The translations under genes were made by a program, and so were the position numbers. A stretch of DNA of 64,000 bases from Rhodococcus wratislaviensis (GTDB lineage Bacteria > Actinomycetota > Actinomycetes > Mycobacteriales > Mycobacteriaceae), in contig NZ_UAUI01000011.1 of assembly GCF_900455735.1 (NCBI RefSeq), forward strand, positions 434,001-498,000, given 5' to 3'. Position 1 is the first letter of the stretch; each line of letters opens with the position of its first letter. This document shows positions 34,372 to 43,575 of the stretch, one piece after another. Below the pieces are notes generated by a model. It was not told the DNA's origin and did not search any database. It saw only the letters and a list, made by a program, of their open reading frames with translations.

Positions 34372-34938
34372 ATGTCAACCGACCAGGCCAACTCGACGTC
34401 CGTGAACCCGTTCACCACCGAGTCCGTTCGCCGTGCCCTGTTCGCGCTCAGGGCCTTTCCTGCCGGCCTCGTCTCACTCGGCGCCGCGGCGACCGGACGG
34501 CACCGCCGGGCCGAGCGGTGGCAAATCGCTGCCGCCGACTCGAACGGGCCGGCGCGGATCGACGTGCGGTCGCCGTCGTGGCTGCGCGTTGTCGCGCATT
34601 CGGTGCTGTCGCTCCTGGTCGGGATGGTGGCGTGGTTCGTCGCGTTTCTCGGTCTGATCGCCGCGGTCCGGGGCCTGTTCTACGGGCTGATCACCGACGG
34701 TTCCTACGAGTACAGCTGGGGTGGCCCGACGCTTGCCGGCGCCTGGCTGGTGCATCTCGTCCTCGGACTCTTACTCGTGCCGGTTGTCCTGTGGATCCTG
34801 ACGGCCATCGCGTCCCTACTGGCCGGACTCACCCGGCGTCTACTCGGCGACGGCGGTCCGGTGTGGGCCGTTCCCGTCGCGCTCGTGCTCGCCGCCGCGG
34901 GCGCGCTCCTGTTCCGCTCCTGGCTGCACCAGGCCTGA
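34372..34938 (+). CDS. Membrane protein of unknown function
   Basis: 188 aa. The first 60 residues are basic and cytoplasmic-like; then three clear hydrophobic segments at about 75-105, 125-155 and 163-182. No motif recognised. The ATG at 34372 lacks a strong ribosome site. Short and alone; no operon partner evident. Confidence 0.65.
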   Translation: MSTDQANSTSVNPFTTESVRRALFALRAFPAGLVSLGAAATGRHRRAERWQIAAADSNGPARIDVRSPSWLRVVAHSVLSLLVGMVAWFVAFLGLIAAVRGLFYGLITDGSYEYSWGGPTLAGAWLVHLVLGLLLVPVVLWILTAIASLLAGLTRRLLGDGGPVWAVPVALVLAAAGALLFRSWLHQA

Positions 34939-34994
34939 GACCACGTACTCGAGAACACCGGAATGAATGACCACGAGGGAAGGTTGCACGCCAC

Positions 34995-35849
34995 ATGACG
35001 GAGACCACAGCAGAAACCCCGCAGCTCGGACAGTTCGGCGTCTGGCGTCACGCAGGCGGATTGGCCCCCGAGGTGGGTGCGGCGATCGAATCGGCAGGCT
35101 ACGGCGCGATCTGGATCGGCGGCTCCCCGCCTGCCGACCTCGACGTCGCCGAACGCCTCCTCGACGCGACATCCACCATCACCGTCGCGACCGGAATCGT
35201 GAACATCTGGACCGCGCCCGCCGACGAGATCGCGACCTCGTTCCACCGGCTCGAGGCCCGTCATCCGGGGCGCTTCCTCCTCGGCATCGGTGTCGGCCAT
35301 CCCGAGCAGCCCGGACTGAACTACAGCAAGCCGTACGCCGCCCTCGTGGAGTATCTCGACGCCCTCGACGCCGCCGGTGTCCCGGCGGGACGACGCGTCC
35401 TCGCCGCGCTCGGACCGAAGGTTCTCGAACTCTCCGCTGCCCGCGCCGCCGGCGCCCATCCGTACCTGACCACGCCGCAGCACACCCGTGAAGCGCGTGA
35501 GCTGCTCGGCCCCGGTCCGGTGATCGCACCGGAGCAGAAGGTCGTGCTGGACACCGATCCGGAACGCGCTCGCCCCATCGGACGTTCGGCCGTCGAGAAT
35601 CCGTACCTGCACCTACGCAATTACGTCAACAACCTGAAACGGCTCGGGTACACCGACGAGCAAATCGCGGACGGCGGCAGCGACGATCTGATCGACGCGC
35701 TCGCCGCCCACGGTGACACGCAGTACGTCGCCGGCCGCCTCCGGGAACACCTGGACGCGGGCGCCGATCACGTCGCCATCCAGGTACTCCCGGCAGGCGA
35801 CGATCCGGTGCCTGCCCTGCGGGAACTCGCAGGCGCGCTGGGACTCTGA
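34995..35849 (+). CDS. LLM-class F420-dependent oxidoreductase
   Basis: 284 aa luciferase-like TIM barrel of the short actinobacterial type. GQFGVWRHAGGLAPEVGAAIESAGYGAIWIGG opens it, TVATGIVNIWTAPADEIA and RFLLGIGVGHPEQ are typical F420-binding elements, and AGADHVAIQVLPAGDDPVPALRELA closes it. Uses F420H2 or F420 to reduce or oxidise an unidentified substrate. AAGG upstream of ATG 34995. Confidence 0.88.
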   Translation: MTETTAETPQLGQFGVWRHAGGLAPEVGAAIESAGYGAIWIGGSPPADLDVAERLLDATSTITVATGIVNIWTAPADEIATSFHRLEARHPGRFLLGIGVGHPEQPGLNYSKPYAALVEYLDALDAAGVPAGRRVLAALGPKVLELSAARAAGAHPYLTTPQHTREARELLGPGPVIAPEQKVVLDTDPERARPIGRSAVENPYLHLRNYVNNLKRLGYTDEQIADGGSDDLIDALAAHGDTQYVAGRLREHLDAGADHVAIQVLPAGDDPVPALRELAGALGL

Positions 35850-35965
35850 GTTCTGCTAACGAAATGTGTGATGGCAGGTACCGCATACTGAAAGGGGTTC
35901 GCCGAAACGGTCGGGGTATGGTCCCCTTCTGAACGGCAGGCAGGACTGAACGCAAGGTAGGAACT

Positions 35966-37372
35966 GTGCAAGAGCCAACGGCACGTCCGGTCGGCCCGTA
36001 CGCTTCGGGGCCGCCACCTGCAGCCCTGACCGTGCACTCCGCGAGCCTCGACCATTTCCGCGCCGCGGAGTTGTGGCGGGCGCTGGTCATCGGCGTGGTC
36101 GTCGTCGCCTACACACTGTTCGCGCTGATCACCTGGCCTGTCCGACGTCGTGGCCGCACCCTTGCGGACGCGGCGTCGGAGGGCCTGGTCAACGGTTTCG
36201 AGGTGCTGGGTCCGACGTTCGTCAAGGTCGGGCAGCTGATGGCGTCGTCTTCCGGCGTGTTCCCCGCCCCGCTGGCCAACGCGTGTCTGCGATGTCTCGA
36301 CGACGTGCCGCCGGTGCCCGCCGAGGAGGCCCGCCGGGTCATCGAAGCCGACCTGGGGCATCCCGTCGACGCACTGTTCGCGTCGTTCGACGACGTCCCC
36401 CTCGCCGCCGCCTCCGTCGCGCAGGTGCACGGCTGCGTTCTCCCCGACGGCAGGGAAGCCGTCATCAAGGTCCAACGCCCCGACATCTTCCGCCGCATGG
36501 TGGTGGACCTGCGCACCGCGTACTGGGGCGCACGGATCCTCGAGAAACTCTTCGAGTTCTTCCGCATCGCCAACGCCACCGCCATCATCCGCGACCTCCA
36601 CGCGGCGACGATGACCGAACTCAACAGCGCGGTCGAGGCCGACCGGCAGGCCCGGTTCAGGACGAACATCGGGGCGTTCGGCGACAACAAGGGCGTCACC
36701 ACCCCGGAGGTGTACTGGGACTACTGCGGTCCACACGTCATCTGCATGGAACGCATGTACGGGCTGCCACTCGACCGGTTCCCCGACCTCGTCCACATGG
36801 ACACCCGGATGCTGATCCGCCGCGGCGTCAAGGTGTGGATCGAGTCCGTCATCCTCCACGGCCCGTTCCACGGCGACGTGCACGCGGGGAACCTGTGGGT
36901 CCTCGACGACGGACGCATCGCGATGCTCGACTTCGGCATCGTCGGTGAGCTCCCCGAGTCGTGGCGGCAGATCCTGCGCGACATGTTCTACGCCACCCTG
37001 ATCGACGGCGACTTCTCCCGCATGGCCCGCGGAATCCGCAGCCTCGGCTATGCGACGGACAACGACGCCACCGACGACGAGATCGGCCTCCAGGTGGCCG
37101 CCGCCCTCGCGCCCCTGCTGGGCCGGGACCTCGGTGAGCTGCGGCTCAGCGAACTCATCATGGCCCTGATCGGCATCGGCAAGAAATGGGGCGTCGCCAG
37201 CCCCGAGGAACTCGTCCTGTTCGGGAAGCAGCTCGGCTACTTCGAGCGGTACGCCACCGAACTCGCACCCGGCTGGGTGATCGGGCAGGACCTGTTCCTG
37301 TTCCGCAACGTCTTCCCGGACGCCGTCGCCGCGAAGGCCCTCGAACTCGGGGTCGAGCTGCCCGACGAGTGA
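35966..37372 (+). CDS. ABC1/AarF/UbiB family atypical kinase
   Basis: 468 aa. One membrane segment at about 35-55. KxGQ motif in TFVKVGQLMASSSGVFP, AAASVAQVHG alanine-rich loop, lysine in AVIKVQRP, FHGDVHAGNLWVLDDG catalytic loop and IAMLDFGIVGE as the DFG equivalent. Family members support ubiquinone or other isoprenoid-lipid metabolism and are ATPase-like. GTG start with AGGTAGG upstream. Confidence 0.88.
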   Translation: MQEPTARPVGPYASGPPPAALTVHSASLDHFRAAELWRALVIGVVVVAYTLFALITWPVRRRGRTLADAASEGLVNGFEVLGPTFVKVGQLMASSSGVFPAPLANACLRCLDDVPPVPAEEARRVIEADLGHPVDALFASFDDVPLAAASVAQVHGCVLPDGREAVIKVQRPDIFRRMVVDLRTAYWGARILEKLFEFFRIANATAIIRDLHAATMTELNSAVEADRQARFRTNIGAFGDNKGVTTPEVYWDYCGPHVICMERMYGLPLDRFPDLVHMDTRMLIRRGVKVWIESVILHGPFHGDVHAGNLWVLDDGRIAMLDFGIVGELPESWRQILRDMFYATLIDGDFSRMARGIRSLGYATDNDATDDEIGLQVAAALAPLLGRDLGELRLSELIMALIGIGKKWGVASPEELVLFGKQLGYFERYATELAPGWVIGQDLFLFRNVFPDAVAAKALELGVELPDE

Positions 37373-37393
37373 CGCGTACTCGCGGCGAGAGAT

Positions 37394-38962
37394 CTATTGC
37401 CCGGTCAAAGAATCCAGCACTGACGCCCGGTGGAGGGGGTGGTCCGGGAGCCGGTCGGGTGTGAGGATCCAGTCGTTGCCCGTCCACGGGTCGGAGACGG
37501 TGAGGACCCCCGACGTCGGAACCTGTTGCGCGATGCGTTCGAGTACCGCGACGCCCGGATCCGAATCCGCGGCGGCGCCGTCGCCGACGATGATCAGCGA
37601 TGTACCGACCGCGGGGCCGTGATCGGCGAGGTGCACGATGCGCGCGGCGTCCTCGGCGCCGTACCCGTGTGGGAAGTCGCCCAGGATCACCAGCCGCGGC
37701 TCCGGCACGTTGTCGCGGATTCCGCTGCGGGCCGCCATTTCTGCGAGGTCGACGCTCTCGGACAGCGCGGTGAGGCGGGCGGTGATGTCGGAAGCCGAGG
37801 ACACGACCGGCGCAGCCAGCAGTGTGCCGAGGGGTTCGGTGAATGTGCGCAGCGAGCCGCTGAGGTCGACCACCTCCAACCGTTGTGCCGCCCCTGGAGA
37901 CGCGACCAGCATGCGCGCCGCCAGCGCCGCCACCACCGGTGCGGCTTCGGCCGGATCGCCGACGATCCACAGCGGACGCCCCACCGGGTAGTGGACACAG
38001 AACGGGACCCGCAGCTCACCGAGATCGGGTGCGGACAACTCGCCGAGCCTGAGCCCGTCCGTCACTGCGCTGCCGGTGACCGGCTTCGTCCAGGCGGCGG
38101 ATTCGAAGGTGGCCAGCGACCGCGGCAGCAGCGGATCGACGGCGCGGAGTTCGTCGGCCAGTTGAGAAGTCTCACCGTCGAATTTGCGCTGCGCCTCGGC
38201 GACGAGGGCATCGCATCGCTCCTGAGCCCTGGCCTGCGAGTGCACGACCGCCGGACTGTTGCGCGTGGACGGGGCGGCCACCGACTCGGACAGTTCGTCG
38301 TCCAGCCGCGCCTGCGCGTAGTCGCGCGAGGATCGGAACGAGGCCGCTGACCTGGCGGCGTCCTCGAAGATCATCCACGCCCTCTCGAACGAGTGGGCAG
38401 GGTCGAGCGGTATGCCCGCCGGACCGGGTATCGCCGGAATCTCCTCGACGACCGGGTGTGCGGGTTCGTCCACCTCGACGCCGTGCCTGGTGACGAGTTC
38501 GGCGAGGCCGCCGTCGTATCCCTGCCCGACGGCCCGCACCCTCCATTCGGTGCCGCGGCGGTAGATCTCGAGGCAGATCGCGGCCGCCTCGGAACCGACC
38601 AGCGGGACGTCGAAAACGACCAGGACACGGTCATTTTCGTCGGCGAGTGTGGCCGACAGACCCTCTCGGGCCAGCGTCGACGAACCGTTCGGGGACGCCG
38701 GATCGGCACTGACCACGCAGAGCACGCCCGCCGCAGCGGCGTCCACCTCGTCCAGCCGCAGCCGGACCGTTCCGTCCGCGTCGAGTTCCACCCCGGCGGC
38801 GCGCCGCTGGTTGTAGAACACGAAGTGGTCCGAGGACAGCGCGCGGAGATCGCCGTCCACGATCAACGCGGAGACGTCGATCGGCGTCGCATCGACCGCG
38901 CGGAAACGCAGTACGCGCGACGGCAGCGGGGCGTTCTGCCCCGGAACGAGGTGGACTGTCAC
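37394..38962 (-). CDS. TerD-domain protein fused to a degenerate FtsK-like ATPase region
   Basis: 522 aa. Residues 1-165 are a divergent TerD fold (FVFYNQRRAAGVEL, ICLEIYRRGTEWRVRAVGQGYDGGL). A helical linker (about 190-275) precedes a Rossmann/P-loop-like region resembling the FtsK/SpoIIIE end, but the position of Walker A reads GDPAEAAP (335-342) with no lysine; later LVILGDFPHG resembles Walker B. It may bind but not hydrolyse nucleotide. GTG start 8 bases after the preceding TerD gene, so part of the Ter operon. Confidence 0.78.
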   Translation of the reverse strand: MTVHLVPGQNAPLPSRVLRFRAVDATPIDVSALIVDGDLRALSSDHFVFYNQRRAAGVELDADGTVRLRLDEVDAAAAGVLCVVSADPASPNGSSTLAREGLSATLADENDRVLVVFDVPLVGSEAAAICLEIYRRGTEWRVRAVGQGYDGGLAELVTRHGVEVDEPAHPVVEEIPAIPGPAGIPLDPAHSFERAWMIFEDAARSAASFRSSRDYAQARLDDELSESVAAPSTRNSPAVVHSQARAQERCDALVAEAQRKFDGETSQLADELRAVDPLLPRSLATFESAAWTKPVTGSAVTDGLRLGELSAPDLGELRVPFCVHYPVGRPLWIVGDPAEAAPVVAALAARMLVASPGAAQRLEVVDLSGSLRTFTEPLGTLLAAPVVSSASDITARLTALSESVDLAEMAARSGIRDNVPEPRLVILGDFPHGYGAEDAARIVHLADHGPAVGTSLIIVGDGAAADSDPGVAVLERIAQQVPTSGVLTVSDPWTGNDWILTPDRLPDHPLHRASVLDSLTGQ

Positions 38963-38970
38963 CGCCGCCC

Positions 38971-40215
38971 CTAGACGCCGAGGAAGCGGCCGAGTTGAGG
39001 CGCGGCCTCACCCGCGTGCTTGGCCTGAATGCCCTCACCGATGGCCTGCAGCTTCCACTCGCCGCCGACCCGGTACACCTTGGCCATCACCATTCCGGTG
39101 AACGGCATCCCGCCCTGCAGCGTGAACCGGGCGAGTTCGGCCGACGACGTGGTGTCCACCAGGCGGCAGAAGGCGTTCTTCACCTGCTCGAACGTGTGCC
39201 CGCGGTACGACGTCACGATGAACACGATGGTCGAGATGTGCGGCGGAATGCGGGTGAGATCGACGAGGATCACCTCGTCGTCGCCGGCGCCCTCACCGGT
39301 GAGGTTGTCGCCCTGGTGCCGAATCGATCCGTCCTTCGACGCCAGCTGACCGTAGTAGGCGACGTCGACCATGTTGTTGTCCGCGAACAGGACCGCCGAC
39401 GCATCGAGGTCGACGTTGGCGGAACGGTTTCCGAACATGCCGCGCTTCTCGATCGGGTCCCAGCCGAGTCCCATCTGGATGTACGTCAGCGCAACGCCAC
39501 CGTCCTTGCGGAGCGTGACCTTCTGACCCTTGGACAGGCTGACCGGTCGCGCCTTGGTGAGACTGACCTCGGCCGGAGCAGCGGGCGTGGGAGGTGCCGC
39601 GGGAGCCGGGGGTGCGGCGGGCGCGACCGGCGGCGGGTAGGCAGCCTGCGGTGCCGGTGCCGGTGCGGGAGCGGGCGGCTGCTGGACGGGAGCGGCGGCG
39701 GGTGCGGGAGCGTCGTCGACGGACACGCCGTGATCGGTGACGAGAGCGGCGAACCCGCCGGCGTAGCCCTGCCCGACGGCCCGCACCTTCCAGGCGCCCT
39801 GGCGTCGGTACAGCTCGAGCGCGATGACGATCGACTCGGAGTTCAGTCCCTCGATCTTGTACTCGTACAGCGAGTTTCCGGCGCCGTCGGCGATGCGGGC
39901 GGTCGGCGGCGCGGAGCGGCCGAAGTTACTGGTGGCGTCGTCGAGCGTGATGACCGCGCGCACCTGGGCGATGTCGGCAGGCACCGCGCCGAGCGACACC
40001 TTCAGCGAGGCCGCCTGTCCGGTGGCTCCGGGGACGAGCTGTACCCCGGGACCGGTCGGCTGGTTGAAGAAGACGAAGTCGGCGTCCGAGCGGACCTTCC
40101 CCGAGTCGGTGACGAGCAGCGCGGACAGGTCGGCGGCGGCGGTCAGTTCGAGGGAGACGATGACGTCGTCGACGCTCAGCGGGCCGTTCTGACCCTTGGC
40201 TAGCGGAGTGGACAC
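38971..40215 (-). CDS. Two-domain TerD family stress protein
   Basis: 414 aa. First TerD domain at about 5-165 (SADFVFFNQPTG-like region, ELYRRQGAWKVRAVGQGYAGGF), then a proline/alanine linker at about 167-215, then a complete second TerD domain (VSLSKGQKVTLRK, YIQMGLGWDP, NVDLDASAVLF, GDNLTGEGAGDDEVI) with the acidic residues that bind Ca2+ in the family. Cytoplasmic or membrane-associated stress protein. GTG start. 62 bases separate it from the HAD gene upstream. Confidence 0.88.
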   Translation of the reverse strand: MSTPLAKGQNGPLSVDDVIVSLELTAAADLSALLVTDSGKVRSDADFVFFNQPTGPGVQLVPGATGQAASLKVSLGAVPADIAQVRAVITLDDATSNFGRSAPPTARIADGAGNSLYEYKIEGLNSESIVIALELYRRQGAWKVRAVGQGYAGGFAALVTDHGVSVDDAPAPAAAPVQQPPAPAPAPAPQAAYPPPVAPAAPPAPAAPPTPAAPAEVSLTKARPVSLSKGQKVTLRKDGGVALTYIQMGLGWDPIEKRGMFGNRSANVDLDASAVLFADNNMVDVAYYGQLASKDGSIRHQGDNLTGEGAGDDEVILVDLTRIPPHISTIVFIVTSYRGHTFEQVKNAFCRLVDTTSSAELARFTLQGGMPFTGMVMAKVYRVGGEWKLQAIGEGIQAKHAGEAAPQLGRFLGV

Positions 40216-40277
40216 TGCGGTGGTTCCTTCACTGTGGGAGCGTCGGGTTTGTCCCGTTTGGCCTGTTTGCCTACAAC

Positions 40278-41156
40278 CTACAAAAGAGCGCCGACGGCCG
40301 TCGTCCCCGCACCCCGCGCGACGCGGTCCACGAACCAGTGCAGGATCTCCTCACCAGCGGCGATACCGCTGCTACCGGTGACCGACAGGGTCGGGTGCTG
40401 CCAGTCGAGCGTTTCGAGTTCGCCGTGCCGGGGACGGATGGCGGCGTCGGCCGCACTGAGCATGTTGGCGTCGAGGGCCCCGTCCCCTGCCGCCAGCACG
40501 GGGGCTTCCGGCGCGAGCACTCCGTCGTCGACGAGCCTCGAACGGACCTCCGCGACCGCACGGCTCTTGCACACCGCGTCGGGCATCGTATAGATCTTGC
40601 GGCCCTGCCGGGACGCCCCCCATCCCCGGTCCACGCACCAGTCGTTCCACTCCTCCACGAAGCCCACCGGCATCGCGTCGAGGTCCACGACCAGGTAGGA
40701 GAACAGTTCGTCGGCCACCCGGGACGAGCGGACCCAGCTGTCGTCGATCCGGCGGCTCAGCTCGGCGCCGACCTCCACCAGCGAGGCTCCACCGTCGGCC
40801 ATCGCGATGTCGACACCCGACCGCCATCCGCTGTCGGGGACACCGTCGACGAGGATGTTCCCGCCGTTGGTCGTGATCGCGTACCGCCACGGCGCCCCCG
40901 GCAGGTCGATGCGCTGGAACTGCGCGACGGTGCGCGTGGTGGCGGGCACGACCACGGCGGACGCGGTGAGCTTCCGCAGCATCGCCTCGGCGGCCGACGT
41001 GACATAGGACAGCGGTTTGCCGTCGTACACCTCGACGCACAGCAGGTCCTCGTCGCCGGGCCGCTCGGCCACGTCGCTCTCGGTCACGGCGAGTTCCATG
41101 GCCCCGCGCGAATAGATCATGGTGCGGTCGAGGTCGGTCGCGATCAGCGCGGTCAT
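40278..41156 (-). CDS. HAD-family phosphatase of the Ter metabolite cluster
   Basis: 292 aa. Motif I ATDLDRTMIYSRG with the aspartate pair at 8 and 10, a mixed cap domain, and motif IV AAGDGALDANML. In Ter gene clusters such HAD enzymes are proposed to dephosphorylate a nucleoside-like intermediate. ATG 41156 overlaps the preceding PRTase stop (ATGA). Confidence 0.8.
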   Translation of the reverse strand: MTALIATDLDRTMIYSRGAMELAVTESDVAERPGDEDLLCVEVYDGKPLSYVTSAAEAMLRKLTASAVVVPATTRTVAQFQRIDLPGAPWRYAITTNGGNILVDGVPDSGWRSGVDIAMADGGASLVEVGAELSRRIDDSWVRSSRVADELFSYLVVDLDAMPVGFVEEWNDWCVDRGWGASRQGRKIYTMPDAVCKSRAVAEVRSRLVDDGVLAPEAPVLAAGDGALDANMLSAADAAIRPRHGELETLDWQHPTLSVTGSSGIAAGEEILHWFVDRVARGAGTTAVGALL

Positions 41157-42262
41157 GTCACATCCTTGATCAGGCCCATGCACGAATACGCCAGGGCGGG
41201 AACCTCTTCGACGGGGACCGAACGCGCGGCGGCGAGTAGCCGGATGTGCGCGTGCTCCGGCGCCTCGAGGTCGCGGACCAGCACCCGCCACGGCACCCGG
41301 CGCAGCAGCACCCGGGTGGTCTCGCCGACACCGGGCTTCACGAAGTTCACACTCGAGATGCCGTACTGCTCCCGGACCTCCTCGACGGACTTCCAGCCGT
41401 CCCAGGTGGGGGTGCGGTCCGACCGCAGCAAGTCCTGGACGTCGCCGGGAACGTGCTCGCGCACATCCCCGAAGGACGCGCTGACGGAATCGAGGAGGTG
41501 ATTGGACACGTCCTCGCCCGCCAGGTGGGCGTAGAACTTGGCGCCGTGGAAGTCGCCGGGTCCGATCAGCGTGTCGTTGAGGACGGTCCGCGACACCAGA
41601 CCCGACACGGTGGAGTTCAGGCACGCGGAGGCGATCAGGAAGTCGTCGCGGGTGCCGAACGTGCGGACGCAGTGCCCCGGATCGGCGAGGACGGCGAGGT
41701 CGTCGTCGAACTGGGCGCCACCGGCGTCGCGGTACTCGACGAGTGCCTGCGACAACTCGCGGGCGATGGCACCCTTGCCCGTCCAGCCGTCGACGAACAC
41801 CACGTTCGCCGGGTCGTGATGCTGCGCGAGGTAGTCGAGCGCGACGGCGTCGATCCCCCGGTCGCGGACGATGGAGACGGCGTAGTGCGGCAGCGTCAAC
41901 CCGTGGACGTCGCGCGCCCAGCGGCGCATGAGCACACCCACCGGGGTTCCCGCCCGCGCCAGCGACACGAGTGTGACGTCGCGGCCCCGCTCGGCCAGCA
42001 CGAGGTCGGTGACCGTCCCCACGGCGCGTGCCAGCCGGATGGAGCTGTCCTGCAGAACCTTCTCGAACAGCTCGCGATACTCCGCGTCGGGCTGGTACTC
42101 GATGGGCAGCGTCTCCGCGTAGTGGGCCTCGCCCGACTGGATGCGGTGCTCCCGCTCGGCGACATCGGCTTCGAGGTCCACGTGCGACAGGTCTGTGAGC
42201 AGCCAGCCCACCTCGTCGGCCGTGTACGAACCGAACGCCGGGCCGGTCAGCGGCGCCGTCAC
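41153..42262 (-). CDS. Phosphoribosyltransferase, StiP/PRTase_1 family
   Basis: 369 aa. Signatures: FGSYTADEVGWLLTDL at the N terminus, HYAETLPIEYQP, VSLARAGTPVGVLMRRW, and the PRPP-binding loop VVFVDGWTGKGAI at about 152-164. The GSYTADEVGWLL and SGEAHYAE stretches are particular to the StiP-like PRTase of Ter/tellurite clusters. The GTG at 42262 is chosen for its GTGA overlap with the upstream gene. Predicted to transfer a ribose-phosphate group to or from an unknown base. Confidence 0.82.
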   Translation of the reverse strand: MTAPLTGPAFGSYTADEVGWLLTDLSHVDLEADVAEREHRIQSGEAHYAETLPIEYQPDAEYRELFEKVLQDSSIRLARAVGTVTDLVLAERGRDVTLVSLARAGTPVGVLMRRWARDVHGLTLPHYAVSIVRDRGIDAVALDYLAQHHDPANVVFVDGWTGKGAIARELSQALVEYRDAGGAQFDDDLAVLADPGHCVRTFGTRDDFLIASACLNSTVSGLVSRTVLNDTLIGPGDFHGAKFYAHLAGEDVSNHLLDSVSASFGDVREHVPGDVQDLLRSDRTPTWDGWKSVEEVREQYGISSVNFVKPGVGETTRVLLRRVPWRVLVRDLEAPEHAHIRLLAAARSVPVEEVPALAYSCMGLIKDVT

Positions 42263-43575
42263 GTCGGCGCTCCCGGCCGGGTCGTCTTCGGCGGCGCCGC
42301 CGTCGCGGCTCGGGCGGCGCGCAGCGACAGCGGGTCGAAGCCGGACACGACGGCCAGGAGCACATCCGTTCCCGACGCGGTGAGCACGTCGAGGAGTCCG
42401 CCTGCTGCCGTGAGCCGCTCGGTGTCGGCCGCGGCGTCGATCACCGCGACCACGACGGCGTCCTCGTCCGGCCACTGTGCGTTGTAGACGAAACGCGGCT
42501 GCTGTTCACCGTTCTCGGGTGCCGTGAACCGGAATCCGCGGCGCAGCGGGTATCCCGGCCGGTCGAGCACGTAGGCGGGTGACCGCGTCGTCGTCTGGAA
42601 TCGAACCCGGAAGCCGGACGTGGCGAGCGCGTCCGCGAGTCGCAGCGGGAGGTACATCAGCTCTTCGTGTCCGACGACGATCACCGGGCGCTGCGGGTCG
42701 AGTCGGTCGAGGAGCACCGCGGCCGCCGACGTGACGGCCGCATCGAACTCCTCGGTGTCTTCCCGCAGGAACCCGTGCCGACCACCTTCCGGAACCGTTG
42801 CGGGCCAGGGTATGTCGGCGCGCTCGACGGTCCCGGTCCGCTCACCGACGGGGTTGAGCACCGGTTCGGGAAGGGCACCGACCGAGTCGATCAGTCCGCC
42901 GGGAAGCTCGGTGCGCCCCACCGCCAGACTCACGCTGTCGATCTGCACACCCAGTTCGGCGGCCGCGGCGTCGACGGTGTCCCGGTGACCCTGCTCGCGC
43001 ATGTCGACGAGCGAGGCCACGACGTAACGGCTGCGCGGATTCTGCCGGTGGAGCGCGCGGATCGCGTCGACCGCAGTGGCGCCGGTGGAGATCTCGTCGT
43101 CCACGAGGACGAGTGGACGATCGCCCGTGAACAACTCGACGGACGTCGGCTGCAACTGGTGACTGGTCGCGTGCGAGTGCCCCTCCTCGAACCCGGCGGA
43201 CGTTCCGATCTCGGGGACGTCCCTCCGTGTGGAGTGCAGGTAACACCGGGCGCGCAGCCGGGCCGCGACACAATGCCCCAGACCTGTTGCGGTCTCGGCG
43301 AATCCGAGCACGACGGGATCCGCATCCGGCCCGAGAACGTCGGCGACCAGATCGCCGAGGCGGTCGCCCGCACCGATCACGGCACCCGGGTCGGTGGGCA
43401 CGTGCTTGCCGAGGACCGTCGAGACGAGCAGGTGGGCGCGGCGCGGGTTGCGACGCAGGCCGGGCTCGACGAGTTCGGGGATGGTCAACCCCGTGTCCGA
43501 ACCCACGTGGGCGAGCGTCAGCCCCAGGTGTTCCGTGGCCCAGGGCACCGCGCGCACGGCGGTGGGTGAGCTCAT
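42259..43575 (-). CDS. Phosphoribosyltransferase with TRSP domain
   Basis: 438 aa. Residues about 20-220 are a type I PRTase with PRPP loop LVLVDDEISTGATAVDAI and an upstream VVLGFAETATGLGH. Residues about 250-400 form the TRSP domain (RHGFLRED, VIVVGHEELMYLPLRLADAL, the RSPAYVLDRPGYPLRRG stretch). This two-domain form is found in Ter-associated clusters. ATG 43575 overlaps the CitE-like stop (ATGA), and its own stop overlaps the next PRTase. Confidence 0.82.
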   Translation of the reverse strand: MSSPTAVRAVPWATEHLGLTLAHVGSDTGLTIPELVEPGLRRNPRRAHLLVSTVLGKHVPTDPGAVIGAGDRLGDLVADVLGPDADPVVLGFAETATGLGHCVAARLRARCYLHSTRRDVPEIGTSAGFEEGHSHATSHQLQPTSVELFTGDRPLVLVDDEISTGATAVDAIRALHRQNPRSRYVVASLVDMREQGHRDTVDAAAAELGVQIDSVSLAVGRTELPGGLIDSVGALPEPVLNPVGERTGTVERADIPWPATVPEGGRHGFLREDTEEFDAAVTSAAAVLLDRLDPQRPVIVVGHEELMYLPLRLADALATSGFRVRFQTTTRSPAYVLDRPGYPLRRGFRFTAPENGEQQPRFVYNAQWPDEDAVVVAVIDAAADTERLTAAGGLLDVLTASGTDVLLAVVSGFDPLSLRAARAATAAPPKTTRPGAPT

